Shown one piece after another: positions 10,601 through 22,086 of a stretch of DNA of 64,000 nt (the stretch's first letter is position 1; the number at the start of each line of letters is the position of its first letter). Where the stretch lies: positions 140,642,121 through 140,706,120 of the forward strand of contig NC_135504.1 of assembly GCF_052857255.1 (NCBI RefSeq), in the 5' to 3' direction. Both the position numbers and the translations under genes were made by a program. The notes under the pieces are model-generated. The model made no database searches. It worked only from the letters and a program-made list of their open reading frames with translations, and was not told where the DNA came from. The stretch comes from Amblyomma americanum. Its lineage: Eukaryota; Arthropoda; Arachnida; Ixodida; Ixodidae.

Positions 10601-13600
10601 TGCGCTTTGGAGAAAGCCCGCGTTGAAGAAACGGCGCGTTGAAGATACTCCGCGTTGGAGAAACTCCGCGCTTGAAACACACCGCGCTGGAGAAACTCGG
10701 CGTTGGAGAAAGTCCGCGTTGGAGAAGGTCCGCGTTGGAGAAAGTCCGCATTGGAGAAAGTCCGCGTTGGAGAAACTCCGCGTTGAAGAAAGTCCGCGTT
10801 GGAGAAAGTCCGCGCTGGAGAAACTCCGCGTTGTATAAACTCCGCGCTGGAGAAACTCCGCGATGGAGAAAATCCGCGACGGACAAACTCCGCGATGGAG
10901 AAACTCCGCGTTGGAGAAAAGTCCGCTCTGGAGAAACTCTACGCTGGAGAAACTCCGCACTGGAGAAACTCCGCGCTGGAGAAACTCCGTGCTGCATAAA
11001 ATCTGCGCTGGAGAAACTCCGGGCTGGAGAAAGCCCGCGTTGGAGAAGGTCCGCGTTGGAGAAAGTCCGCGTTGGAGAAAGTCCGCGTTGATGAAAGTCC
11101 GCATTAGAGAAAGTCCGCGCTGGAGAAACTCTGCGTTGGATAAACTCCGCGCTGGAGAAACTCCGCGATGGAGAAACTCCGCGACGGACAAACTCCCCTA
11201 TGGAGAAACTCCGCTTTGGTCAAAAGTCCGCGTTGGAGAAAAGTCCGCGTTGGAGAAAAGTCCGCGTTGGAGAAAAGTCAGGGCTGGAGAAACTCCACGC
11301 TGGAAAAACTCCGCGCTGGAGAAACTCCGCGCTGGAGAAGCTCTGCGCTGGAGAAACTCCGCGCTGGAAAATCTCCGCGATGGAGAAACTCCGCGTTGGT
11401 GAAAGTCCGCGTTGGAGAAATGTCCGCGTTGGAGAAAAGTCCGCTTTGGAGAAAAGTCAGCGCTGGAGAAACTCCACGCTGGAAAAACTCCGCGCTGGAG
11501 AAGCTCCGCGCTGGAGCAACTCCGCGCTGGAGAAGCTCTGCGCTGGAGAAACTCCGAGTTGGAGAAACTGCACTGGAGAAGCTCAGCGTTTGAGAAACTC
11601 CGCACTGGAGAAAGTCCGTGTTAGAGAAACTCCGCGATGGAGCAACTCCGCGCTGGAGAAACTCCGAGTTGGAGAAACTCCGCATTGGAGAAGCTGCGCG
11701 TTTGAGAAACTCCGCACTGGAGAAACTCCGCGTTTGAGAAACTCCGCGCTGGAGAAATTCCGGGCTGGAGAAACTCCGTGCTGGAGAAACTCCGCGCTGG
11801 ACAAACTCCGCGCTGGAGAAACTCCGTGTTGGAGAAACTCCGTGTTGGAGAAACTCCACGCTGGAGAAACTTCGCGTTGGAGAAACTGAGCTTTGGAGAA
11901 ACTCCGCGTTGGAAAAAGTCCGCGATGGAGAAACTCCGCGCTGGAGAAACTCCGCGCTGGAGAAACTCCGCCTTGGAGAAACTTCGCTTTGAAGAAACGG
12001 CGCGTTGGAGAAACTCCGCGTTAGAGAAACTCCGCGCTTGAAACATACCGCGCTGGAGAAATTCTGCGTTGGAGAAAGTCCGCGTTGGAGAAACTCCGTG
12101 TTGTAGAAACTCCGCCTTGGAGAAACTTCGCGTTGAAGAAACGGCGCGTTGGAGATACTCCGCGTTGGAGAAACTCCGCGCTTGAAACACACCACGCTGG
12201 AGAAACTCCGCGTTGGAGAAAGTCCGCGTTGGAGAAGGTCCGCGTTGGAGAAAGTCCGCGTTGGAGAAACTCCGCGTTGCAGAAAGTCCGCGTTGGAGAA
12301 AGTCCGCGCTGGAGAAACTCCGCGATGTATAAACTCCGCGCTGTAGAAACTCCGCGATGGAGAAACTCTACGCTGGAGAAACTCCGCACTGGAGCAACTC
12401 CGCGTTGGAGAAACTCCGCGCTGGAGAAACTCCGCGCTGGAGAAACTCCGCGCTGGAAAAACTCCGCGATGGAGAAACTCCGCGTTGGTGAAAGTCCGCG
12501 TTGGTGAAAAGTCCGCGTTGGAGAAAAGTCCGTTTTGGAGAAAAGTCAGCGCTGGAGAAACTCCACGCTGGAAAACCTCCGCGCTGGAAAACTCCGCGCT
12601 GGAGAAACTCTGCGTTGGAGAAAGTCCCCGTCGGAGAAGGTCCGCGTTGCAGAAAGTCCGCGTTGGAGAAACTCCGTGTTGTAGAAACTCCGCCTTGGAG
12701 AAACTTCGCGTTGAAGAAACGGCGCGTTGAAGATACTCCGCGTTGGAGAAACTCCGCGCTTGAAACACACCGCGCTGGAGAAACTCCGCGTTGGAGAAAG
12801 TCCGCGTTGGAGAAGGTCCGCGTTGGAGAAAGTCCGCGTTGGAGAAAGTCCGCGTTGGAGAAACTCCGCGTTGATGAAAGTCCGCGTTGGAGAAAGTCCG
12901 CGCTGGAGAAACTCCGGGTTGTATAAACTCCGCGCTGGAGAAACTCCGCGATGGAGAAACTCCGCGACGGACAAACTCCGCGATGGAGAAACTCCGTGTT
13001 GGAGAAAAGTCCGCTCTGGAGAAACTCTTCGCTGGAGAAACTCCGCACTGGAGAAACTCCGCGCTGGAGAAACTCCGTGCTGCATAAAATCTGCGCTGGA
13101 GAAACTCCGGGCTGGAGAAACTCCGCGCTGTAGAAACTCCGTGCTGGACAAACTCCGCGCGGAGAAACTCCGTGTTGGAGGAACTCCGCGCTGGAGAAAC
13201 TCCGTGCTGCATAAAATCTGCGCTGGAGAAACTCCGGGCTGGAGAAACTCCGCGCTGGAGAAACTCCGTGCTGGACAAACTCCGCGCTGGAGAAACTCCG
13301 TGTTGGAGAAACTCCGCGCTGGAGAAACTTCGCGTAGGAGAAACTGCGCGTTGGAGAAACTGCGCGTTGGAGAAACTCCGCGTTGGAGAAAGTCCGCGTT
13401 GGAGAAAGTCCGCGTTGGAGAAACTCCGCGCTGGAGAAACTCCGCGTTTGAGAAACTGCGAACTGGAGAAACTCCGCGATGGAGACACTCCGCGCTGGAG
13501 AAACTCCGCGCTGGAGAAACTCCGTGTTGGAGAAGCTCCGTGTTGGGGAAACTTCGCGTTGGAGAAACGGCGCGTTGGAGAAGGTGCGCTTTGGAGAAAG

Positions 13601-16205
13601 CCCGCGTTGAAGAAACGTCGCGTTGAAGATACTCCGCGTTGGAGAAACTCCGCGCTTGAAACACACCGCGCTGGAGAAACTCCGCGTTGGAGAAAGTCCG
13701 CGTTGGAGAAGGTCCGCGTTGGAGAAAGTCCGCATTGGAGAAAGTCCGCGTTGGAGAAACTCCGCGTTGAAGAAAGTCCGCGTTGGAGAAAGTCCGCGCT
13801 GGAGAAACTCCGCGTTGTATAAACTCCGCGCTGGAGAAACTCCGCGATGGAGAAACTCCGCGACGGACAAACTCCGCGATGGAGAAACTCCGCGTTGGAG
13901 AAAAGTCCGCTCTGGAGAAACCCTACGCTGGAGAAACTCCGCACTGGAGAAACTCTGCGCTGGAGAAACTCCGTGCTGCATAAAATCTGCGCTGGAGAAA
14001 CTTCGGGCTGGAGAAAGCCCGCGTTGGAGAAGGTCCGCGTTGGAGAAAGTCCGCGTTGGAGAAAGTCCGCGTTGAAGAAAGTCCGCGTTAGAGAAAGTCC
14101 GCGCTGGAGAAACTCTGCGTTGGATAAACTCCGCGCTGGAGAAACTCCGCGCTGGAGAAACTCCGCGATGGAGAAACTCCGCGACGGACAAACTCCGCGA
14201 TGGAGAAACTCCTCTTTGGTCAAAAGTCCGCGTTGGAGAAAAGTCCGCGTTGGAGAAAAGTCCGCGTTGGAGAAAAGTCAGCGCTGGAGAAACTCCACGC
14301 TGGAAAAACTCCGCGCTGGAGAAACTCCGCGCTGGAGAAGCTCTGCGCTGGAGAAACTCCGCGCTGGAAAATCTCCGCGATGGAGAAACTCCGCGTTGGT
14401 GAAAGTCGGCGTTGGAGAAATGTCCGCGTTGGAGAAAAGTCCGCTTTGGAGAAATGTCAGCGCTGGAGAAACTCCACGCTGGAAAAACTCCGCGCTGGAG
14501 AAGCTCCGCGCTGGAGAAACTCCGCGCTGGAGAAGCTCTGCGCTGGAGAAACTCCGAGTTGGAGAAACTGCACTGGAGAAGCTCAGCGTTTGACAAACTC
14601 CGCACTGGAGAAAGTCCGTGTTACAGAAACTCCGCGATGGAGCAACTCCGCGCTGGAGAAACTCCGACTTGGAGAAACTCCGCACTGGAGAAGCTGCGCG
14701 TTTGAGAAACTCCGCACTGGAGAAACTCCGCGTTTGAGAAACTCCGCGCTGGAGAAATTCCGGGCTGGAGAAACTCCGTGCTGGAGAAACTCCGCGCTGG
14801 ACAAACTCCGCGCTGGAGAAGCTCCGTGTTGGAGAAACTCCGTGTTGGAGAAACTCCACGCTGGAGAAACTTCGCGTTGGAGAAACTGAGCTTTGGAGAA
14901 ACTCCGCGTTGGAAAAAGTCCGCGATGGAGAAACTCCGCGCTGGAGAAACTCCGCGTTTGAGAAACTCCGAACTGGAGAAACTCCGCGATGGAGACACTC
15001 CGCGCTGGAGAAACTCCGCCTTGGAGAAACTTCGCTTTGAAGAAACGGCGCGTTGGAGAAACTCCGCGTTAGAGAAACTCCGCGCTTGAAACACACCACG
15101 CTGGAGAAACTCCGCGTTGGAGAAAGTCCGCGTTGGAGAAGGTCCGCGTTGGACAAAGTCCGCGTTGGAAAAACTCCGCGTTGAAGAAAGTCCGCGTTGG
15201 AGAAAGTCCGCGCTGGAGAAACTCCGCGTTGTATAAACTCCGCGCTGTAGAAACTCCGCGATGGAGAAACTCTACGCTGGAGAAACTCCGCACTGGAGCA
15301 ACTCCGCGTTGGAGAAACTCCGCGCTGGAGAAACTCCGTGCTGCATAAAATCTGCGCTGGAGAAACTCCGGGCTGGAGAAACTCCGCGCTGGAGAAACTC
15401 CGTGCTGGACAAACTCCGCGCTGGAGAAACTCCGTGTTGGAGAAACTCCGTGCTGGAGAAACTTCGCGCTGGAGAAACTCCGCGACGGAGAAACTCAGCG
15501 CTGGAGTAACTCCACGCTGGAGAAACTCCGTGTTGGAGAAACACGGTGTTGGAGAAACACCGCGCTGGAGATATTTCGCGTTGGAGAAACTCCGCGTTGA
15601 AGAAACTCCGCGTTGGTGAAAGTCTGCGTTGGAGAAAAGTCCGCGTTGGAGAAAAGTCCGCTTTGGAGAAAAGTCAGCGCTGGAGAATCCACGCTGGAAA
15701 AACTCCGCGCTGGAGAAGCTCCGCGCTGGAGAAACTCCGCGCTGGAGAAACTCCGAGTTGGAGAAACTCTGCACTGGAGAAGCTCTGCGTTTGAGAAACT
15801 CCGCACTGGAGAAACTCCGTGTTTGAGAAACTCCGTGATGGAAAAACTCCGCGCTGGAGAAACTCCGAGTTGGAGAAACTCCGCACAGGAGAAGCTCCGC
15901 GTTTGAGAAGCTCCGCACTGGAGAAACTCCGTGTTTGAGAAACTCCGCGCTGGAGAAACTCCGGGCTGGAGAAACTCCGCAATGGAGACAATCCGCGCTG
16001 GAGAAACTCCGCGCTGAAGAAACTCCGTGTAGGAGAAACTCCGTGTGGGAGAAACTTCGCGTGGGAGAAACGGCGCGTTGGAGAAACTCCGCGCTTGAAA
16101 CACACCGCGCTGGAAAAACTCCGCGATGGAGAAAGTCCGCGTTGGAGAAGGTCCGCGTTGGAGAAAGTCCCCGTTGGAGAAACTCCGCGATGAAGATAGT
16201 CCGCG

Positions 16206-16254
16206 TTTTTCACCTTGAAGTTATGAACCAACAAGCCCAAGCATATACCCTTCT
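16206..16254 (+). repeat. Non-monomer island, copy 1
   Basis: About 49 bp that cannot be derived from the 16-bp monomer: TTTTTCACCTTGAAG, then TTATGAACC, then AACAAGCCCAAGC, then ATATACCCTTCT. It interrupts a monomer between GTCCGCGTT and GAGAAAATCC. It is AT-richer than the array and contains a short CAAGC direct repeat. One + frame stays open through it, reading VFHLEVMNQQAQAYTLLRKS between monomer-encoded residues; the other two + frames hit TGA. Two of three - frames stop inside it (stops at 16221-16223 and 16210-16212). The left flank is CGCGATGAAGATAGTCC and the right flank carries the odd CGCGAGTGACAAAC, shared only with copy 2. Origin unknown. Confidence 0.9.
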
Positions 16255-19200
16255 GAGAAAATCCGCGCTGGAGAAACTCTGCGTTGGATAAACTCCGCGC
16301 TGGAGAAACTCCGCGAGTGACAAACTCCGCGATGAAGAAACTCCGCGTTGGTGATGATAGTCCGCGTTGGAGAAAAGTCCGCGTTGGAGAAAAGTCCGCG
16401 CTGGAGAAACTCTACGCTGGAGAAACTCCGCACTGGAGCAACTCCGCGTTGGAGAAACTCCGCGCTGGAGAAACTCCGCGCTGGAGAAACTCCACGATGG
16501 TGAAACTCCGTGTTTGAGAAACTCCGCGATGGAGAAACTCCGCGCTGAAGAAACTTTGCGACGGAGAAACTCAGCGCTGGAGTAACTCCACGCTGGAGAA
16601 ACTCCGTGTTGGAGAAACTCGGTGTTGGAGAAACTCCGCGCTTGAAAAACTCCGCGCTGGAGAAACTCCGCGCTGGAAAAACTCCGCGATGGAGAAACTC
16701 CGCGTTGGTGAAAGTCCGCGTTGGTGAAAAGTCCGCGTTGGAGAAAAGTCTGTTTTGGAGAAAAGTCAGCGCTGGAGAAACTCCACGCTGGAAAACCTCC
16801 GCGCTGGAAAACTCCGCGCTGGAGAAACTCTGCGTTGGAGAAAGTCCCCGTCGGAGAAGGTCCGCGTTGCAGAAAGTCGGCGTTGGAGAAACTCCGTGTT
16901 GTAGAAACTCCGCCTTGGAGAAACTTCGCGTTGAAGAAACGGCGCGTTGAAGATACTCCGCGTTGGAGAAACTCCGCGCTTGAAACACACCGCGCTGGAA
17001 AAACTCCGCGTTGGAGAAAGTCCGCGTTGGAGAAAGTCCGCGTTGGAGAAACTCCGCGTTGAAGAAAGTCCGCGTTGGAGAAAGTCCGCGCTGGAGAAAC
17101 TCCGCGTTGTATAAACTCCGCGCTGGAGAAACTCCGCGATGGAGAAACTCCGCGACGGACAAACACCGCGATGGAGAAACTCCGTGTTGGAGAAAAGTCC
17201 GCTCTGGAGAAACTCTACGCTGGAGAAACTCCGCACTGGAGAAACTCCGCGCTGGAGAAACTGCGTGCTGCATAAAATCTGCGCTGGAGAAACTCCGGGC
17301 TGGAGAAACTCCGGGCTGGAGAAACTCCGCGCTGGAGAAACTCCGTGCTGGACAAACTCCGCGCTGGAGAAACTCCGTGTTGGAGAAACTCCGCGCTGGA
17401 GAAACTTCGCGTTGGAGAAACTGCGCGTTGGAGAAACTCCGCGTTGGAGAAAGTCCGCGTTGGAGAAAGTCCGCGTTGGAGAAACTCCGCGCTGGAGAAA
17501 CTCCGCGTTTGAGAAACTGCGAACTGGAGAAACTCCGCGATGGAGACACTCCGCGCTGGAGAAACTCCGCGCTGGAGAAACTCCGCGCTGGAGAAACTCC
17601 GTGTTGGAGAAGCTCCGTGTTGGGGAAACTTCGCGTGGAGAAACGGCGCGTTGGAGAAGGTGCGCTTTGGAGAAAGCCCGCGTTGAAGAAACGGCGCGTT
17701 GAAGATACTCCGCGTTGAAGAAACTCCGCGCTTGAAACACACCGCGCTGGAGAAACTCCGCGTTGGAGAAAGTCCGCGTTGGAGAAGGTCCGCGTTGGAG
17801 AAAGTCCGCATTGGAGAAAGTCCGCGTTGGAGAAACTCCGCGTTGAAGAAAGTCCGCGTTGGAGAAAGTCCGCGCTGGAGAAACTCCGCTTTGTATAAAC
17901 TCCGCGCTGGAGAAACTCCGCGATGGAGAAACTCCGCGACGGACAAACTCCGCGATGGAGAAACTCCGCGTTGGAGAAAAGTCCGCTCTGGAGAAACTCT
18001 ACGCTGGAGAAACTCCGCACTGGAGAAACTCCGCGCTGGAGAAACTCCGTGCTGCATAAAATCTGCGCTGGAGAAACTCCGGGCTGGAGAAAGCCCGCGT
18101 TGGAGAAGGTCCGCGTTGGAGAAAGTCCGCGTTGGAGAAAGTCCGCGTTGAAGAAAGTCCGCGTTAGAGAAAGTCCGCGCTGGAGAAACTCTGTGTTGGA
18201 TAAACTCCGCGCTGGAGAAACTCCGCGATGGAGAAACTCCGCGACGGACAAACTCCTCGATGGAGAAACTCCGCTTTGGTCAAAAGTCCGCGTTGGAGAA
18301 AAGTCCGCGTTGGAGAAAACTCCGTGTTGGAGAAAAGTCCGCTCTGGAGAAACTCTACGCTGGAGAAACTCCGCACTGGAGAAACTCCGCGCTGGAGAAA
18401 CTCCGTGCTGCATAAAATCTGCGCTGGAGAAACTCCGGGCTGGAGAAACTCCGCGCTGTAGAAACTCCGTGCTGGACAAACTCCGCGCCGAGAAACTCCG
18501 TGTTGGAGGAACTCCGCGCTGGAGAAACTCCGTGCTGCATAAAATCTGCGCTGGAGAAACTCCGGGCTGGAGAAACTCCGCGCTGGAGAAACTCCGTGCT
18601 GGACAAACTCCGCGCTGGAGAAACTCCGTGTTGGAGAAATTCCGCGCTGGAGAAACTTCGCGTAGGAGAAACTGCGCGTTGGAGAAACTGCGCGTTGGAG
18701 AAACTCCGCGTTGGAGAAAGTCCGCGTTTGAGAAAGTCCGCGTTGGAGAAACTCCGCGCTGGAGAAACTCCGCGTTTGAGAAACTGCGAACTGGAGAAAC
18801 TCCGCGATGGAGACACTCCGCGCTGGAGAAACTCCGCGCTGGAGAAACTCCGTGTTGGAGAAGCTCCGTGTTGGGGAAACTTCGCGTTGGAGAAACGGCG
18901 CGTTGGAGAAGGTGCGCTTTGGAGAAAGCCCGCGTTGAAGAAACGGCGCGTTGAAGATACTCCGCGTTGGAGAAACTCCGCGCTTGAAACACACCGCGCA
19001 GGAGAAACTCGGCGTTGGAGAAAGTCCGCGTTGGAGAAGGTCCGCGTTGGAGAAAGTCCGCATTGGAGAAAGTCCGCGTTGGAGAAACTCCGCGTTGAAG
19101 AAAGTCCGCGTTGGAGAAAGTCCGCGCTGGAGAAACTCCGCGTTGTATAAACTCCGCGCTGGAGAAACTCCGCGCTGGAGAAACTCCGTGTTGGAGAAAC

Positions 19201-20327
19201 TCCGTGCTGGAGAAACTTCGCGCTGGAGAAACTCCGCGACGGAGAAACTCAGCGCTGGAGTAACTCCACGCTGGAGAAACTCCGTGTTGGAGAAACTCGG
19301 TGTTGGAGAAACTCGGCGCTGGAGATATTTCGCGTTGGAGAAACTCCGCGTTGAAGAAAATCCGCGTTTGTGAAAGTCTGCGTTGGAGAAAAGTCCGCGT
19401 TGGAGAAAAGTCCGCGTTGGAGAAAAGTCCGCTTTGGAGAAAAGTCAGCGCTTGAGAATCCACGCTGGAAAAACTCCGCGCTGGAGAAGCTCCGCGCTGG
19501 AGAAACTCCGCGCTGGAGAAACTCCGAGTTGGAGAAACTCTGCACTGGAGAAGCTCTGCGTTTGAGAAACTCCGCACTGGAAAAACTTCGTGTTTGAGAA
19601 ACTCCGCGATGGAGAAACTCCGCGCTGAAGAAACTCTGCGACGGAGAAACTCAGCGCTGGAGTAACTCCACGCTGGAGAAACTCCGTGTTGGAGAAACTC
19701 GGTGTTGGAGAAACTCCGCGCTTGAAAAACTCCGCGCTGGAGAAACTCCGCGCTGGAAAAACTCCGCGATGGAGAAACTCCGCGTTGGTGAAAGTCCGCG
19801 TTGGTGAAAAGTCCGCGTTGGAGAAAAGTCCGTTTTGGAGAAAAGTCAGCGCTGGAGAAACTCCACGCTGGAAAACCTCCGCGCTGGAAAACTCCGCGCT
19901 GGAGAAACTCTGCGTTGGAGAAAGACCCCGTCGGAGAAGGTCCGCGTTGCAGAAAGTCCGCGTTGGAGAAACTTCGTGTTGAAGAAACGGCGCGTTGAAG
20001 ATACTCCGCGTTGGAGAAACTCCGCGCTTGAAACACACCGCGCTGGAGAAACTCCGCGTTGGAGAAAGTCCGCGTTGGAGAAGGTCCGCGTTGGAGAAAG
20101 TCCGCGTTGGAGAAAGTCCGCGTTGGAGAAACTCCGCGTTGAAGAAAGACCGCGTTGGAGAAAGTCCGCGCTGGAGAAACTGCGCGCTGGAAAAACTCCG
20201 CGATGGAGAAACTCCGCGCTGGAGAAACTCTGCGTTGGAGAAAGTCCCCGTCGGAGAAGGTCCGCGTTGCAGAAAGTCCGCGTTGGAGAAACTCCGTGTT
20301 GTAGAAACTCCGCCTTGGAGAAACTTC

Positions 20328-21207
20328 GCGTTGAAGAAACGGCGCGTTGAAGATACTCCGCGTTGGAGAAACTCCGCGCTTGAAACACACCGCGCTGGAA
20401 AAACTCCGCGTTGGAGAAAGTCCGCGTTGGAGAAGGTCCGCGTTGGAGAAAGTCCGCGTTGGAGAAAGTCCGCGTTGGAGAAACTCCGCGTTGAAGAAAG
20501 ACCGCGTTGGAGAAAGTCCGCGCTGGAGAAACTCCGCGTTGTATAAACTCCGCGCTGGAGAAACTCCGCGATGGAGAAACTCCGCGACGGACAAACTCCG
20601 CGATGGAGAAACTCTGTGTTGGAGAAAAGTCCGCTCTGGAGAAACTCTACGCTGGAGAAACTCCGCACTGGAGAAACTCCGCTCTGGAGAAACTCCGTGC
20701 TGCATGAAATCTGCGCTGGAGAAACTCCGGGCTGGAGAAACTCCGCGCTGTAGAAACTCCGTGCTGGACAAACTCCGCGCGGAGAAACTCCGTGTTGGAG
20801 GAACCCCGCGCTGGAGAAACTCCGGGCTGCATAAAATCTGCGCTGGAGAAACACCGGGCTGGAGAAACTCCGCGCTGGAGAAACTCCGTGCTGGACAAAC
20901 TCCGCGCTGGAGAAACTCCGTGTTGGAGAAACTCCGCGCTGGAGAAACTTCGCGTTGGAGAAACTGCGCGTTGGAGAAACTCCGCGTTGGAGAAAGTCCG
21001 CGTTGGAGAAAGTCCGCGTTGGAGAAACTCCGCGCTGGAGAAACTCCGCGTTTGAGAAACTGCGAACTGGAGAAACTCCGCGATGGAGACACTCCGCGCT
21101 GGAGAAACTCCGCGCTGGAGAAACTCCGTGTTGGAGAAGCTCCGTGTTGGGGAAACTTCGCGTTGGAGGAACGGCGCGTTGGAGAAGGTGCGCTTTGGAG
21201 AAAGCCC
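20328..21207. repeat. ~880-bp tandem repeat, unit 1 (in B)
   Basis: This is the unit-B equivalent of 5716-6595 at an offset of 14,612 bp, with the same internal markers. The paired ~880-bp organisation is in both A and B, so it predates the large duplication. Confidence 0.8.
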
Positions 21208-22086
21208 GCGTTGAAGAAACGGCGCGTTGAAGATACTCCGCGTTGGAGAAACTCCGCGCTTGAAACACACCGCGCTGGAGAAACTCCGCGTTGGAGAAAG
21301 TCCGCGTTGGAGAAGGTCCGCGTTGGAGAAAGTCCGCATTGGAGAAAGTCGCGTTGGAGAAACTCCGCGTTGAAGAAAGTCCGCGTTGGAGAAAGTCCGC
21401 GCTGGAGAAACTCCGCGTTGTATAAACTCCGCGCTGGAGAAACTCCGCGCTGGGGAAACTCCGCGACGGACAAACTCCGCGATGGAGAAACTCCGCGTTG
21501 GAGAAAAGTCCGCTCTGGAGAAACTCTACGCTGGAGAAACTCCGCACTGGAGAAACTCCGCTCTGGAGAAACTCCGTGCTGCATGAAATCTGCGCTGGAG
21601 AAACTCCGGGCTGGAGAAACTCCGCGCTGTAGAAACTCCGTGCTGGACAAACTCCGCGCGGAGAAACTCCGTGTTGGAGGAACCCCGCGCTGGAGAAACT
21701 CCGGGCTGCATAAAATCTGCGCTGGAGAAACACCGGGCTGGAGAAACTCCGCGCTGGAGAAACTCCGTGCTGGACAAACTCCGCGCTGGAGAAACTCCGT
21801 GTTGGAGAAACTCCGCGCTGGAGAAACTTCGCGTTGGAGAAACTGCGCGTTGGAGAAACTCCGCGTTGGAGAAAGTCCGCGTTGGAGAAAGTCCGCGTTG
21901 GAGAAACTCCGCGCTGGAGAAACTCCGCGTTTGAGAAACTGCGAACTGGAGAAACTCCGCGATGGAGACACTCCGCGCTGGAGAAACTCCGCGCTGGAGA
22001 AACTCCGTGTTGGAGAAGCTCCGTGTTGGGGAAACTTCGCGTTGGAGAAACGGCGCGTTGGAGAAGGTGCGCTTTGGAGAAAGCCC
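21208..22086. repeat. ~880-bp tandem repeat, unit 2 (in B)
   Basis: This is the unit-B equivalent of 6596-7474, again one base short (GAAAGTCGCG near 21,351). The shared single-base loss is a direct marker that both copies descend from one parent. A partial third unit follows to about 22,462. Confidence 0.8.

Larger units (their letters stand above)
1430..18316. repeat. Tandem duplication unit A (~16.9 kb)
   Basis: Unit A matches unit B (18317-34920) monomer by monomer. The offset is 16,888 bp at its left end. It falls to 14,644 and 14,612 once the internal 2,244-bp copy in A is passed, reaches 14,500 after about 12.8 kb, and ends at 16,570-16,603 after a 2,070-bp extra copy in B. Since 16,888 minus 2,244 equals 14,644, a single ~14.6-kb tandem duplication followed by local changes explains the whole pattern. 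Substitutions between A and B are sparse by eye (for example near 9534 and 11092), so the event is young relative to the divergence among monomers. The breakpoints lie inside GGAGAAAA monomer sequence near 1,430 and 18,316. The unit contains one island, at 16206. Confidence 0.85.

Noticed and set aside
15140..15170. Compensatory pairing change GGACAAAGTCC as evidence for a selected RNA hairpin
   Set aside because: The paired variant occurs at about 15,153 and in its duplicates near 29,653 and 31,723, one lineage only. The unpaired single changes (GGACAAACTCC, GGAGAAAGTCC) are very common, so stem pairing is not being maintained.
16206..16254. Island as a tRNA, SINE or transposon end
   Set aside because: At ~49 bp it is too short. 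I see no A/B box, no terminal inverted repeat beyond a weak TATG/CATA pair, no poly(A) tail and no clear target-site duplication.
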